Shown: positions 43,624 to 54,482, counted from the first letter of the stretch. The stretch is DNA of 64,000 nt from Flavobacterium glaciei (GCF_003350545.1 NZ_QQBA01000013.1:34080-98079), one strand, 5' to 3'. Translations and numbers: made by a program. The notes: a model not told the origin generated them from the letters alone.

Positions 43624-43657
43624 GACTTTCGACTTTCGACTTTCAAACTTTCGACTT
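43624..43657 (+). repeat. Short tandem repeat GACTTTC in the rpoB-rpoC spacer
   Basis: Three exact GACTTTC units (43624-43644), a diverged unit AAACTTTC, then GACTT. The rest of the 305-base spacer (43400-43704) is the hairpin at 43408 plus AT-rich sequence with AAGTTTTAAAGTCTAG-type words. Confidence 0.7.
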
Positions 43658-43704
43658 AAACAAGAATCAATTTTTTAATTGCAAATAAATCAATAGTAAA
43701 AACT

Positions 43705-46700
43705 ATGATGAATAATAGAAATAATAACAATAAGGATAAAAACCCTGTAAAAAGGTTTAATAAAATCTCAATCGGACTTGCTTCTCCTGAATCTATTTTG
43801 AAAGAATCAAGAGGTGAAGTGTTGAAACCGGAAACTATCAACTACAGAACGCACAAACCAGAGCGTGATGGTCTTTTTTGCGAACGAATTTTCGGACCCG
43901 TAAAAGATTTTGAATGTGCTTGTGGTAAATATAAAAGAATACGTTACAAAGGAATCATCTGTGACCGTTGTGGTGTTGAAGTTACAGAGAAAAAAGTACG
44001 TAGAGACAGAGTAGGTCACATCAATCTTGTTGTGCCAATTGCTCATATCTGGTATTTCCGTTCTCTTCCAAACAAAATTGGTTATATCCTTGGTCTTCCA
44101 TCTAAGAAATTAGATATGATTATCTACTACGAAAGATACGTAGTTATTCAGGCTGGTATTGCTAAAAATGCAGATGGAGAATCATTACAAAGATTAGACT
44201 TTTTGACAGAAGAAGAATATTTAAATATTTTAGACACTCTTCCTGCTGACAATCAGTATCTTGATGATTTTGATCCAAATAAATTTGTTGCCAAAATGGG
44301 AGCAGAGTGTATTATGGATTTATTAGCAAGAATTGATCTTGATGCTTTGTCTTACCAATTAAGACATAACGCTAACAATGAAACGTCTAAACAACGTAAA
44401 ACTGAAGCTTTAAAAAGATTACAAGTTGTTGAATCTTTCCGTGAGTCTAACTTGAACCGTGAAAATCGTCCAGAATGGATGATTATGAAAGTGGTACCAG
44501 TTATTCCACCAGAATTACGTCCGCTTGTGCCACTGGATGGAGGTCGTTTTGCAACTTCAGATTTAAATGATTTATATCGTCGTGTAATTATACGTAACAA
44601 CCGTTTGAAAAGATTAATGGAGATTAAAGCTCCAGAAGTTATCTTGAGAAACGAAAAGCGTATGTTGCAAGAATCAGTAGATTCACTTTTCGATAATACA
44701 CGTAAAGCATCTGCTGTAAAAACAGAATCTAACAGACCATTAAAATCACTTTCTGACTCGTTAAAAGGTAAGCAAGGACGTTTCCGTCAAAACTTACTTG
44801 GAAAACGTGTGGATTACTCTGCTCGTTCGGTAATTGTTGTTGGACCTGAATTGAAATTATCTGAATGTGGTATCCCAAAAGATATGGCAGCAGAGTTATA
44901 CAAACCTTTCGTTATCCGTAAATTGATAGAAAGAGGAATTGTAAAAACTGTAAAATCAGCTAAAAAAATAATAGATAAGAAAGAGCCTGTAGTTTGGGAT
45001 ATCCTTGAAAATGTAATCAAAGGTCACCCAATATTACTGAATCGTGCTCCTACTTTGCACAGACTAGGTATTCAAGCATTCCAACCAAAATTAATTGAAG
45101 GAAAAGCAATCCAATTGCACCCTTTAGTTTGTACTGCATTTAATGCGGATTTTGATGGGGATCAAATGGCAGTTCACTTGCCATTAGGACCAGAGGCTAT
45201 TCTAGAAGCACAACTATTAATGTTGGGTTCTCATAATATTCTGAATCCTGCAAATGGAGCACCAATTACGGTACCTTCTCAGGATATGGTTTTGGGTCTA
45301 TACTATATGACCAAAGAACGTTTATCTACTCCAGAGCTTAAAATTTTAGGAGAAGGAATTACTTTTTATTCAGCTGAAGAAGTAAATATTGCTTTGAATG
45401 AAGGAAGATTAGAATTGAATGCTAGAGTAAAAATTAGAGCAAAAGATTTTAATGAAGCTGGGGAATTAGTATACCAAATTATTCAAACAACTGCAGGTCG
45501 TGTATTATTTAATGAAGTAGTACCGGAAGCAGCTGGATATATCAATGATGTATTGACTAAGAAAAACCTTAGAGATATTATCGGTCACGTTTTGAGTTCT
45601 ACTGATGTGCCTACAACTGCCGCTTTCTTGGATAACATGAAAGACATGGGGTACAAATTTGCCTTCAAAGGGGGATTGTCATTCTCTCTTGGAGATATTA
45701 GAATTCCAGATCAGAAACCTCAATTAATTGCCGACGCAAGAGAGCAAGTAGGTGGAATTTCTGCAAATTATAACATGGGTCTTATTACAAATAACGAGCG
45801 TTACAACCAAGTTATTGATGTATGGACTTCAGCAAATGCACAATTGACAGAGTTAGCAATGAAAAACATTAGAGAAGACCAACAAGGTTTCAACTCAGTG
45901 TATATGATGCTTGATTCTGGAGCAAGGGGTTCCAAAGAACAGATTCGTCAGTTAACTGGTATGCGTGGTTTGATGGCTAAGCCTAAAAAATCGACTGCTG
46001 GTGGTGGTGAAATTATTGAAAACCCGATTCTTTCTAACTTTAAAGAAGGTCTTTCTATCCTTGAGTACTTTATTTCTACTCACGGTGCGCGTAAAGGTCT
46101 TGCGGATACGGCATTGAAAACTGCCGATGCAGGATATTTAACAAGAAGATTGCATGATGTATCTCAAGATGTTATTGTTAACATTGAAGATTGTGGTACA
46201 TTAAGAGGTGTAGAAGTGTCAGCATTGAAGAAAAATGAGGAAATTGTTGAATCATTAGGAGAAAGAATTTTAGGACGTGTTGTTTTACAAGATGTAATTA
46301 ACCCTTTGAATAATGAAGTTTTAATTCAATCAGGACAACAAATCACTGAGGCTATTATGAAAACGATCGACGCTTCTCCAATCGAGAAAGTGGAAGTTCG
46401 TTCACCATTGACTTGTGAAGCGTTAAAAGGTATTTGTGCAAAATGTTACGGTAGAAATTTAGCTACTGGTAAAATGACACAAAGAGGAGAAGCAGTTGGT
46501 GTTATTGCAGCACAATCTATTGGAGAGCCTGGTACTCAGTTAACATTACGTACATTCCACGTAGGTGGGGTTGCGGGTGGTATTTCTGAAGAATCAAGTA
46601 TCATTACTAAATTCAACGGTAAACTTGAAATCGAAGATTTAAAAACGGTTAAAGGTGAAGATGGAGAAGGTAATGCAGTTGATATTGTTGTTTCTCGTTC

Positions 46701-48018
46701 TACTGAATTGAAATTAATTGATGAAAGAACAGGCATCTTATTAAGTACAAATAATATTCCTTACGGTTCAAGTATTTTCGTTAAAGACGGTCAATCTGTT
46801 TCTAAAGGAGATGTGATTTGTAAATGGGATCCATATAATGGAGTTATTGTTTCTGAGTTTACCGGTAAAATTGCTTACGAAGATTTAGAGCAAGGTCAAT
46901 CATTCATGGTTGAAATTGATGAGCAAACTGGTTTCCAAGAAAAAGTAATTTCTGAATCTAGAGCTAAAAAATTAATACCAACTTTATTGGTTTACGGTAA
47001 AGAAGGTGAACTAATTCGTTCTTATAACTTACCAGTTGGAGCCCACTTAATGGTTGAAAACGGTGAGAAAATTAAAGCAGGTAAAGTATTGGTAAAAATC
47101 CCACGTCGTTCTTCTAAATCAGGAGATATTACTGGAGGTTTACCTAGAATTACAGAGTTGTTAGAAGCTCGTAATCCTTCAAACCCAGCTGTAGTTTCTG
47201 AGATTGATGGTGTTGTTTCTTTTGGAAAAATCAAAAGAGGAAACCGTGAGATTGTTATCGAATCTAAATTTGGGGACGTTAGAAAATACTTGGTTAAATT
47301 ATCAAGCCAAATTCTAGTTCAAGAAAATGACTTCGTAAGAGCAGGGGTACCTTTATCTGATGGTGCAATTACTCCGGATGATATTTTAAGAATTCAAGGG
47401 CCAGCAGCTGTTCAGCAGTATTTGGTTAATGAAATTCAAGAAGTATACCGTTTACAAGGGGTAAAAATTAACGACAAACACTTTGAGGTAGTTATACGTC
47501 AAATGATGCGTAAAGTAAGAGTACAAGATCCAGGTGATACTTTATTCTTAGAAGACCAATTAATTCACACTAAAGATTTTATCGTTCAAAACGATAAATT
47601 GTATGGTATGAAAGTAGTTGAAGATGCTGGAGATTCTAGTGCATTGAAAGAAGGACAAATTATTACGCCTCGTGAGTTGCGTGATGAAAACTCTCTTTTG
47701 AAACGTACAGATAAAAATCTTGTTGTAGCTCGTGATGTTGTTACTGCAACAGCAACGCCAGTTTTACAAGGTATTACAAGAGCATCGCTTCAAACTAAAT
47801 CGTTTATTTCTGCTGCATCTTTCCAAGAAACTACTAAAGTATTGAACGAAGCTGCTGTTGCAGGTAAAATCGATTACTTAGAAGGATTGAAAGAGAATGT
47901 AATTGTAGGACATAGAATCCCTGCCGGAACAGGTATGAGAGAATATGACAATACAATTGTAGGTTCAAAAGATGATTATAATGATATGATGGCTAACAAA
48001 GAAGAATATATTTACTAA
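43705..48018 (+). CDS. rpoC: DNA-directed RNA polymerase subunit beta'
   Basis: 1437 residues. N-terminal zinc site C71, C73, C86, C89 ([19 protein letters not shown]). The catalytic Mg2+ motif NADFDGD spans residues 480-486. The bridge-helix/trigger-loop region has [11 protein letters not shown] and [17 protein letters not shown], and a second zinc site follows ([13 protein letters not shown]). The start is ATG 43705, with another ATG immediately after at 43708. The DUF3467 gene starts 3 bases after the stop. Confidence 0.98.
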   Translation: MMNNRNNNNKDKNPVKRFNKISIGLASPESILKESRGEVLKPETINYRTHKPERDGLFCERIFGPVKDFECACGKYKRIRYKGIICDRCGVEVTEKKVRRDRVGHINLVVPIAHIWYFRSLPNKIGYILGLPSKKLDMIIYYERYVVIQAGIAKNADGESLQRLDFLTEEEYLNILDTLPADNQYLDDFDPNKFVAKMGAECIMDLLARIDLDALSYQLRHNANNETSKQRKTEALKRLQVVESFRESNLNRENRPEWMIMKVVPVIPPELRPLVPLDGGRFATSDLNDLYRRVIIRNNRLKRLMEIKAPEVILRNEKRMLQESVDSLFDNTRKASAVKTESNRPLKSLSDSLKGKQGRFRQNLLGKRVDYSARSVIVVGPELKLSECGIPKDMAAELYKPFVIRKLIERGIVKTVKSAKKIIDKKEPVVWDILENVIKGHPILLNRAPTLHRLGIQAFQPKLIEGKAIQLHPLVCTAFNADFDGDQMAVHLPLGPEAILEAQLLMLGSHNILNPANGAPITVPSQDMVLGLYYMTKERLSTPELKILGEGITFYSAEEVNIALNEGRLELNARVKIRAKDFNEAGELVYQIIQTTAGRVLFNEVVPEAAGYINDVLTKKNLRDIIGHVLSSTDVPTTAAFLDNMKDMGYKFAFKGGLSFSLGDIRIPDQKPQLIADAREQVGGISANYNMGLITNNERYNQVIDVWTSANAQLTELAMKNIREDQQGFNSVYMMLDSGARGSKEQIRQLTGMRGLMAKPKKSTAGGGEIIENPILSNFKEGLSILEYFISTHGARKGLADTALKTADAGYLTRRLHDVSQDVIVNIEDCGTLRGVEVSALKKNEEIVESLGERILGRVVLQDVINPLNNEVLIQSGQQITEAIMKTIDASPIEKVEVRSPLTCEALKGICAKCYGRNLATGKMTQRGEAVGVIAAQSIGEPGTQLTLRTFHVGGVAGGISEESSIITKFNGKLEIEDLKTVKGEDGEGNAVDIVVSRSTELKLIDERTGILLSTNNIPYGSSIFVKDGQSVSKGDVICKWDPYNGVIVSEFTGKIAYEDLEQGQSFMVEIDEQTGFQEKVISESRAKKLIPTLLVYGKEGELIRSYNLPVGAHLMVENGEKIKAGKVLVKIPRRSSKSGDITGGLPRITELLEARNPSNPAVVSEIDGVVSFGKIKRGNREIVIESKFGDVRKYLVKLSSQILVQENDFVRAGVPLSDGAITPDDILRIQGPAAVQQYLVNEIQEVYRLQGVKINDKHFEVVIRQMMRKVRVQDPGDTLFLEDQLIHTKDFIVQNDKLYGMKVVEDAGDSSALKEGQIITPRELRDENSLLKRTDKNLVVARDVVTATATPVLQGITRASLQTKSFISAASFQETTKVLNEAAVAGKIDYLEGLKENVIVGHRIPAGTGMREYDNTIVGSKDDYNDMMANKEEYIY

Positions 48019-48021
48019 AAT

Positions 48022-48333
48022 ATGAGTAATTCTAATCAACAACAAGAGCAAATTAATATTGAGCTAGATGAAAAAATTGCTGAAGGAATTTATTCCAACT
48101 TAGCAATAATAAATCACTCTTCATCAGAGTTTGTTTTAGATTTTGTAAGTATCATGCCTGGTATTCCTAAAGCTAAGGTGAAATCAAGAATTGTCTTGAC
48201 ACCACAACATGCTAAAAGATTGTTGAAAGCAATAGGAGAAAACATTCACCGTTTTGAAGTCGCTCATGGCGAAATAAAAGACAGTGAACAAGCACCAATA
48301 CCGCTTAATTTTGGTCCAGCAGGACAAGCATAA
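48022..48333 (+). CDS. DUF3467 family protein
   Basis: 103 residues. INIELDEKIAEGIYSNLAIINHSSSEFVLDFVSIMPGIPKAKVKSRIVLTPQHAKRLLKAIGENIHRFE is the full DUF3467 domain. A Gln-rich N-terminus and an APIPLNFGPAGQA tail flank it. Function is unknown. The 3-base gap after rpoC implies co-transcription with RNA polymerase and perhaps a transcription-linked role (inference). A terminator follows. Confidence 0.9.
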   Translation: MSNSNQQQEQINIELDEKIAEGIYSNLAIINHSSSEFVLDFVSIMPGIPKAKVKSRIVLTPQHAKRLLKAIGENIHRFEVAHGEIKDSEQAPIPLNFGPAGQA

Positions 48334-48338
48334 TATAT

Positions 48339-48368
48339 CAAAGGCTCCAGAAATGGAGCCTTTTTTTA
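48339..48368 (+). terminator. Terminator of the rpoBC operon
   Basis: AAAGGCTCCA (48340-48349) pairs with TGGAGCCTTT (48354-48363), then T-run. The remaining bases to 48682 are AT-rich with no gene or clear promoter; TATACTTTC near 48622 is one mismatch from the -7 consensus. Confidence 0.88.
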
Positions 48369-48682
48369 TGAATTAATTCTTTCTTTTATAATGTACCTAT
48401 TGACCTTGTGCATTTGATTTAAGATGTATAATAGTGCTACTTTAATATTTCTCTACTATTTGTTCTTGAAATTTTTAATTTCTAAAATAAAATGAACAGT
48501 ATTTTTTTACTGATAAAATGACGTTAAGAAACCTTTAAATTCAATAGCTTAATAACAAGTTTGTGTTTTAAACGATTATTAAGGTGCTTTATCGAAAATA
48601 TTTTTTGCTGGTAAATAAATGATATACTTTCGTTCTCGAGATAGGGAATTAAATCCCATCCATCTTAAAAAAACGAATTGTT

Positions 48683-49042
48683 ATGAAATATTTTTCTTTA
48701 AAAGCTGACACTAAAGGGATTTCAAATCTCTTGATAATGTTTGTTTTTATATTAATGTCAAACGTATCTGTATTTGGTCAATCTACTCAAAAGCTAGTTG
48801 ATGTTAGTACTATTGAAGTTAACAGTAATTCTAAAAAAGAAAATGTTTCAGCAGCTTCTTCTTCAAATAGTATGAATTTTGTATTGTGGTTTATGGGTAC
48901 GAAACAAGGTCCAAATGGTACAATGTCTAAAGAAAATTCAAGTGCAAAAATAAAGGTTATAACTTCAGGTTCTGCTCCAAACCGTTTGTTAATCAAAGCT
49001 TTTTTAAAGAAAGCGGTAGATACTGACAGTATGGTTTCTTAG
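48683..49042 (+). CDS. Small secreted protein of unknown function
   Basis: 119 residues. The signal peptide ends near SNVSVFGQ (about residue 33), preceded by a basic N-terminus. The mature part is Ser/Asn-rich, with FVLWFMGTKQGPNGT and then a basic SAPNRLLIKAFLKKAVD stretch. I recognise no family. It stands alone between two terminators, with a 350-base upstream gap. Coding is supported by the signal sequence and clean borders, but no domain evidence exists. Confidence 0.6.
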   Translation: MKYFSLKADTKGISNLLIMFVFILMSNVSVFGQSTQKLVDVSTIEVNSNSKKENVSAASSSNSMNFVLWFMGTKQGPNGTMSKENSSAKIKVITSGSAPNRLLIKAFLKKAVDTDSMVS

Positions 49043-49072
49043 TTGGAGATTTATTTTAAAAGGTATATAAAA

Positions 49073-49105
49073 AAAACGCTAATTCTAAATTAGCGTTTTT
49101 TTTTG
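49073..49105. terminator. Bidirectional terminator between the small secreted protein gene and prfC
   Basis: AAAACGCTAATT pairs with AATTAGCGTTTT within 49073-49099, flanked by A- and T-runs. The genes converge here. Confidence 0.85.
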
Positions 49106-49125
49106 TTTTAGATGCAACGTTTTTC

Positions 49126-50715
49126 TTATTCGAACTCAGAAGTAAAGAATAATTTCACATTTGGATATTTATTTTGTGTCATCTGGATTGTAAAGTCAGA
49201 ATCGGCTAGAAACACTAATTGTCCGTATTTATCATGCGCCAAGAATTTTTGTTTGATTCTTCTGAACTCTTTAAATTCTTCACTTTTTGGATCATTTGGT
49301 TTAGCCCAACAAGCTTTATGTACAGGGAAATTTTCATAGGTACATTTAGCTCCGTACTCATGCTCCAGACGGTATTGGATTACCTCGTATTGCAATGCTC
49401 CCACTGTTCCAATAATTTTTCTGTTGTTCATTTCAAGTGTAAACAATTGCGCAACTCCTTCATCCATTAACTGATCAATTCCTTTGTCTAGCTGTTTGGC
49501 TTTCATAGGATCAGCGTTGTTAATGTATCTAAAATGCTCAGGAGAAAAACTTGGAATGCCTTTAAAGCTCATTAATTCTCCTTCGGTAAGTGTATCACCA
49601 ATTTTAAAATTACCAGTATCGTGTAAACCAACTATATCTCCAGGATACGAAATATCTACAATTTCTTTTTTCTCAGCAAAAAAAGCATTTGGACTAGAGA
49701 ATTTTAAATTTTTCTTTTGTCTTACGTGATAATATGGTTTGTTTCTTTCAAAAGTTCCTGAAACGATTTTAATAAATGCGAGTCTGTCTCGGTGTTTAGG
49801 ATCCATATTGGCATGGATTTTAAACACGAAACCAGACATTTTTTGTTCTTTAGGATCTACGAGTCGTGTCTCGGAATCTTTAGCTCTTGGGGAAGGAGCG
49901 ATTTCTACAAAGCAGTCAAGCAATTCTCTAACCCCAAAATTATTCAATGCAGAACCAAAGAAAACGGGTTGTAATTTGCCGTCTAAATAATCTTGTCTGT
50001 CAAATTTTGGATATACTTCGTCAATTAATTCTAACTCTTCTCTAAGTTTATCGGCTGGTTTTTGACCAATAATTTTTTCTAGTTCTGGATTTTGTACATC
50101 AGAAAAAGCAATTGTTTCTTCAATATTTTTTCTGCTATCTCCGCTGAACAAGTTGATATTTTGTTCCCAAAGATTATAAATTCCTTGAAAATCATAACCC
50201 ATTCCTATTGGAAAGCTTAATGGTGTTACGGTTAAACCCAGTTTTTGCTCTACCTCGTCCATCAAGTCAAAGGCGTCTTTTCCTTCTCGGTCTAATTTAT
50301 TGATAAATACGATAATTGGAATTTTTCGCATTCTACAAACAGCTACTAATTTTTCCGTTTGTTCTTCAACACCTTTGGCAACGTCAATAACAACTATAAC
50401 ACTGTCAACAGCAGTTAAGGTTCTAAAAGTGTCCTCGGCAAAATCCTTGTGACCCGGAGTATCGAGAATATTAATTTTTTTGTCTTTATAATTGAATGCT
50501 AAAACCGAAGTAGAAACCGAGATTCCTCTCTGGCGTTCAATTTCCATAAAGTCACTCGTAGCACCTTTTTTAATTTTATTATTTTTTACCGCACCAGCTT
50601 CTTGAATCGCACCACCAAAAAGGAGGAGTTTCTCTGTAAGTGTTGTTTTTCCGGCATCAGGATGTGAGATAATCCCGAAAGTTCTTCTGCGTTGTATTTC
50701 TTCTAAAAAGCCCAT
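49126..50715 (-). CDS. prfC: Peptide chain release factor 3
   Basis: 529 residues from ATG 50715 (MGFLEEIQRRRTFGIISHPDAGKTTLTEKLLLFGGAIQEAGAVK). A further in-frame start at 50736 overlaps the -7 element and is rejected. GTPase motifs: SHPDAGKTT (P-loop), RQRGISVSTSV, DTPGHKDF, NKLDREGKD. RF3-specific regions extend to the C-terminus. It recycles RF1/RF2 from the ribosome. Monocistronic. Confidence 0.96.
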   Translation of the reverse strand: MGFLEEIQRRRTFGIISHPDAGKTTLTEKLLLFGGAIQEAGAVKNNKIKKGATSDFMEIERQRGISVSTSVLAFNYKDKKINILDTPGHKDFAEDTFRTLTAVDSVIVVIDVAKGVEEQTEKLVAVCRMRKIPIIVFINKLDREGKDAFDLMDEVEQKLGLTVTPLSFPIGMGYDFQGIYNLWEQNINLFSGDSRKNIEETIAFSDVQNPELEKIIGQKPADKLREELELIDEVYPKFDRQDYLDGKLQPVFFGSALNNFGVRELLDCFVEIAPSPRAKDSETRLVDPKEQKMSGFVFKIHANMDPKHRDRLAFIKIVSGTFERNKPYYHVRQKKNLKFSSPNAFFAEKKEIVDISYPGDIVGLHDTGNFKIGDTLTEGELMSFKGIPSFSPEHFRYINNADPMKAKQLDKGIDQLMDEGVAQLFTLEMNNRKIIGTVGALQYEVIQYRLEHEYGAKCTYENFPVHKACWAKPNDPKSEEFKEFRRIKQKFLAHDKYGQLVFLADSDFTIQMTQNKYPNVKLFFTSEFE

Positions 50716-50733
50716 AAATATATCAATAGTTTG

Positions 50734-50741
50734 CAAAAGTA
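50734..50741 (-). promoter_or_regulatory. -7 promoter element TACTTTTG of prfC
   Basis: TAnnTTTG match on the minus strand, 18 bases before ATG 50715. Confidence 0.55.
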
Positions 50742-50796
50742 CTATTTATATATGCTATTTGAAAATTTGATTTCTTTAAAAGGTGTTTTGGTATTG

Positions 50797-50810
50797 TGTA
50801 AACGTTTACA
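50797..50810. promoter_or_regulatory. Perfect 14-base palindrome TGTAAACGTTTACA, LacI-family-like operator
   Basis: Fully symmetric around a central CG, the pattern bound by LacI-family regulators and close to cre-type sites. It lies between the amylase terminator and the prfC promoter, about 55 bases upstream of the prfC -7 element. Confidence 0.4.
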
Positions 50811-50812
50811 AA

Positions 50813-50842
50813 TAAAAAGGCTGCCTGTAAAAAGCAGCCTCA
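50813..50842 (-). terminator. Terminator of the amylase gene
   Basis: On the minus strand, AGGCTGC (50840-50834) pairs with GCAGCCT (50824-50818), followed by T5. Confidence 0.85.
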
Positions 50843-50853
50843 AGCGAGTTTTT

Positions 50854-52296
50854 TTACATGTTAATGGACCAAACAGAATATCCATTAGGAGGACATTGTA
50901 TTTTTACCCATTTGTCAGCTTGTGTTCTTGGGTACCAGCCAGAGTTACCTGTAAAATCTTTTATTTGGGCATTGACCCAGTTAGTTTGAATCCAGCGCTC
51001 TTGCCATGTTGATGAGTTGTTAATGTAAACAACCAATCCAGGATTACCATTGTAGCCGTTTCTTCTTGCTATGTATTCATCATTATCTGTATATAAAATA
51101 GAAGTGTTTCCAGTTGCTTTGTTGTTGTGAATCCAAATTAGATTATTCAATTTAGTTTTATTTAGCCATTCTTCATAATCTCGGTAAAAAATAGTAGGAT
51201 ATCCTTCGTGTGTTAAAATGTAAGCGTATGCCAATTCTTTTTTCCAAATTTCATCAGTGTCATGATTAGCTACAAATGTAACCGCTTTGTACGGATTTCT
51301 TTTCCACATCATATCATCATTCAAAACATTTAAATTGTTTCCGTCAAAAGCATCATTCATTTTATAGTAGCAAGCAAAGTCAAACACAGAGCTATTGGCG
51401 TTATTTGCCCAATCATTCAGAATGTTTACGTTAGAATCCCAAAGTTCACCTACAGAGAATCCACCTACATTGGCATTCCAATCTTTAATAACCCAAGCAC
51501 CAAAACCTTTTACGTAATCAAATCTCCAGCCGTCAAATTTCATGGTATTTTTATAGAATTTTCCAACACCATCTGCTCTTTTCCATAGCCAATCTTGGAC
51601 ATTAGGCGCTACGTGGGCAAGATCTGGAAAACCACCAAAAATACCTTCGTCATTATTCCCGTAAGCATTTTTGTAAAAATCAGCACTTGTTCGCTTAAAT
51701 TTACCTGATGCAACACCAGTAAAATTAGTGTAGGTTTGTGTTCCTGTAAAAGGGTTGTTTTCTAATTGGCCGCCACTGTTATGATTGAGAACCATATCAG
51801 CATAAATCTGCATGTTTTCGGCGTGTACTTTTGTTATTAAACTTTCTAATTCGGTTTTTGATCCAAAACGTGTTTCAACTGTTCCGTTTTGATTAAAATT
51901 ACCAAAATCAAAATAGTCAGTAGGGTCGTACCCCATTGAAAACGGTCCGTTTTGAGCTTTTGAAACTGGTGGTAACCAGATGGCTCCAATTCCCACGTTT
52001 GACCAAGCTGTAATTTTTGAGTTTACTACATTCCACCATGTTCCACCAGCTGGTACGTCCCAATAAAAGGCTTGCATCATTACGCCTCCACCTGGATTTT
52101 CAACATATCTTCCAGACGGTATGTTAGTTAGTTTTCCTGTGCTAAAAGGACGTCCGTCGTGATTTGTAACATTAACTACCTTAAATTGCGCAGCAGCTTC
52201 TGTTGAATTTGTGACAAAGTCATCATTTGAATTACATGAATAAAGACCTACAAGTATCGTAGTTAGTAGGTATGCCTTCATAATTTGTTTTTGCAT
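50854..52296 (-). CDS. GH13 alpha-amylase lipoprotein
   Basis: 480 residues. The lipoprotein signal ends GLYSC (Cys21 from ATG 52296; an alternative ATG is at 52281). The GH13 barrel begins near GVMMQAFYWDVPAGGTWW. Conserved regions: ADMVLNH (166-172), GWRFDYVKG with nucleophile D260, GELWDS with acid/base E284, and FVANHDTDE with D346. A C-terminal beta domain ends near PPNGYSVWSINM. Predicted to cut alpha-1,4-glucans at the cell surface or in the periplasm. The nearest SusC/SusD pair is over 30 kb away, so it is not in a starch locus here. Confidence 0.92.
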   Translation of the reverse strand: MQKQIMKAYLLTTILVGLYSCNSNDDFVTNSTEAAAQFKVVNVTNHDGRPFSTGKLTNIPSGRYVENPGGGVMMQAFYWDVPAGGTWWNVVNSKITAWSNVGIGAIWLPPVSKAQNGPFSMGYDPTDYFDFGNFNQNGTVETRFGSKTELESLITKVHAENMQIYADMVLNHNSGGQLENNPFTGTQTYTNFTGVASGKFKRTSADFYKNAYGNNDEGIFGGFPDLAHVAPNVQDWLWKRADGVGKFYKNTMKFDGWRFDYVKGFGAWVIKDWNANVGGFSVGELWDSNVNILNDWANNANSSVFDFACYYKMNDAFDGNNLNVLNDDMMWKRNPYKAVTFVANHDTDEIWKKELAYAYILTHEGYPTIFYRDYEEWLNKTKLNNLIWIHNNKATGNTSILYTDNDEYIARRNGYNGNPGLVVYINNSSTWQERWIQTNWVNAQIKDFTGNSGWYPRTQADKWVKIQCPPNGYSVWSINM

Positions 52297-52963
52297 AATA
52301 CAGTTTGTTAGTGTTAATTAATAGATTTTGAGAATAGTAATTAAGATTGATATGACTAATTTCTTTTTTTATTGGGCTAGAATTAAAATATATATATTAT
52401 TAAAATCAAAATAAAAAGTATAAAAAAATAATTTAAATATATTTTATAACTGCTATTTATAGTAAAGCAGCATTTTTTTTTGCTAATTTATACAAATTCT
52501 TACGCTACACACATCGGATTTTTTTTTATAAATTACGAAAACGTTGTAGTGTTTATAAGTTTTAAAATAGTAGGTTAAAAATGAGTGTTTTATGTCTGTA
52601 TTTTTTTGTGTAAACTAAATGATGAGAATTTAGCGGTACAAAAAATTTTTGATAGTAAAAAAAGCATTATCGTAAATATTTGAAGCTAATTGAAGACGTT
52701 AGTAATAAAAATAGAGATGATGATAATAATTACTGTCTATTTATATGAAATCAAACCTTATTTATATTTTTTTGTTGCTAACCTTAGTTTTTTTAAAGTA
52801 TATAAACGATATCAGCCGATAAATAAATGTGTTTATAATTTTTTGTTAATAGTAGGTAGGAAACTTGTATAGTGTAATTGAATTGTTATTTTTGTTTGCT
52901 TAAATTTAAAGAATGGTAAGGAATTGTAATATAAATTCAATTCGCTTTTAGATTCTTAAAGTG
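52297..52963. other. Gene-free AT-rich divergent region (amylase / SurA-like)
   Basis: No coding capacity beyond short random frames. One partly symmetric CGAAAACGTTGTAG (52536-52549, LacI-half-site-like) lies about 240 bases before the amylase start. Otherwise homopolymer-rich DNA. Confidence 0.5.
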
Positions 52964-52971
52964 TATATTTG
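52964..52971 (+). promoter_or_regulatory. -7 promoter element TATATTTG of the SurA-like gene
   Basis: Exact TAnnTTTG match, giving a leader of about 95 bases to the start at 53073. Confidence 0.5.
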
Positions 52972-53072
52972 CCAAAAAATTCCTGGTTCAAATAGATAGA
53001 TTTAAAAACAGTTGAGTAAAGGATCTTATACATTAAATACATATTATAATAATGCCAATAAATAAAATACAA

Positions 53073-54482
53073 ATGAAATCCATTAATAATAGAATTGCAC
53101 TTACTTTTTTTGTTTTGCTAATTTCCAGTGTAGTAGCAAGTGCTCAAGAAATTATTAAGGATACTGTTATTGCTCCAGTTAAAAAAGTACAATCTACCGG
53201 AAAGCAAAAAATTGACGGTGTGATTGCTACTGTAGGAGACTATATTATTTTAGATTCAGATATTGACAAGTCGCTTCTAGAAATTTCAACTCAAGGTGGT
53301 TCTATAAAAGATATAACTAGATGTCAAATGCTTGGAAAATTATTAGAGGATAAATTATATGCCCATCAAGCTGTTCAAGATAGTATTATAGTGACAGATT
53401 CCGAGGTTAAAGGTATGTTAGAAGAACGTTTGAATTTTTTGTTAGAGAAAATTGGTTCTATGGAAAAAGTAGTGCAATATTATAAAAAAGATTCTGAAGA
53501 AGAATTTAGAACATATTTTTCTGACATTTTAAAAGAAGGTAAGCTAAGTTCTGAAATGCAAAAGAAAATTGTTGATGGTGTTGAGATTACTCCTGAAGAA
53601 GTACGTAATTATTTTAAAACAATACCAAGTTCTGATCTACCTTTTTTTGGGGTAGAATTAGAAGTTGCTCAAATAGTTGTTGTTCCTAAAGTTTCTGATG
53701 CCGACAAGCAAAAAGTAATTGATAGGCTGAATAGTTTTAAAAAGGAAATAGAAGAAGGTTCTAGTTTTTCTACTAAAGCAGTTTTGTATTCTCAAGATCC
53801 TGGATCAAGGTCTAATGGAGGTTTTTATAAAATGAACCGTAAAACACCATTTGTAAAAGAATTCAAAGATGTAGCTTTTAGTCTTGCTGAAGGTGAGATT
53901 TCTGCTCCTTTTCAAACAGATTTTGGTTATCATATTATTTATGTAGAAAAAATTAAAGGTCAAGAAATAGAATTGCGTCATATATTATTGACACCTACAG
54001 TAACTGAAGAGGCTTTGAGCGAAGCCAAAGAGAAAATTACTTTGATTAAAAAAAGGATAGAAGATAAAGAAATCACTTTTGCGGAAGCAGCAAGAACTTT
54101 ATCTGATGAAAAGGAAACTAGAGCCAATGGTGGTGCTTTAATTAACCCAAAAACACAAGACACTCGTTTTGAGTTGACTAAAATGGACCCTACTTTTTAC
54201 AGTCAAGTTTCTAATTTAAAAGAGGGTGAAGTTTCTGCTCCAATACTAGAACAAGGTGATGAAGGAAAGAAAACATATAAATTGATTACTGTTACCAATA
54301 GAATAGATGAACATGCGGCTGATTATGCAAAAGATTATATTAAAATAAAAGATTTGGCTTTAACGAGTAAACAAATTACAACTATTGGGAAATGGTTTGA
54401 TGAAAAGATTAAAGAAACGTACATCAAAATCATTGGTGAATATAGAGATTGTGATTTTACAAACAATTGGCTTAAGAAATAG
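53073..54482 (+). CDS. SurA-like periplasmic peptidyl-prolyl isomerase
   Basis: 469 residues from ATG 53073 (MKSINNRIALTFFVLLISSVVASAQ signal); ATG 53052 seven codons upstream is an alternative. A SurA N-terminal chaperone segment (DGVIATVGDYIILDSDIDKSLLE, about 45-150) is followed by two parvulin domains (about 170-270 and 290-395), each with QIVVVPK or ELRHILLTPT, GSRSNGGFY and FSLAEGEISAPFQTDFGYHIIYVEK. It would escort outer-membrane proteins through the periplasm. Its terminator separates it from moxR. Confidence 0.92.
   Translation: MKSINNRIALTFFVLLISSVVASAQEIIKDTVIAPVKKVQSTGKQKIDGVIATVGDYIILDSDIDKSLLEISTQGGSIKDITRCQMLGKLLEDKLYAHQAVQDSIIVTDSEVKGMLEERLNFLLEKIGSMEKVVQYYKKDSEEEFRTYFSDILKEGKLSSEMQKKIVDGVEITPEEVRNYFKTIPSSDLPFFGVELEVAQIVVVPKVSDADKQKVIDRLNSFKKEIEEGSSFSTKAVLYSQDPGSRSNGGFYKMNRKTPFVKEFKDVAFSLAEGEISAPFQTDFGYHIIYVEKIKGQEIELRHILLTPTVTEEALSEAKEKITLIKKRIEDKEITFAEAARTLSDEKETRANGGALINPKTQDTRFELTKMDPTFYSQVSNLKEGEVSAPILEQGDEGKKTYKLITVTNRIDEHAADYAKDYIKIKDLALTSKQITTIGKWFDEKIKETYIKIIGEYRDCDFTNNWLKK

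Noticed and set aside
43623..43657. CRISPR-like repeat
   Set aside because: The GACTTTC units are contiguous 7-mers without spacers; a simple tandem repeat.
49484..49990. Several plus-strand frames within prfC
   Set aside because: Antisense shadows of the RF3 coding sequence.
52690..52872. 60-codon plus-strand frame in the amylase/SurA-like gap
   Set aside because: Low-complexity Ile/Tyr/Phe-rich translation from AT-rich DNA, no promoter element, signal or domain.
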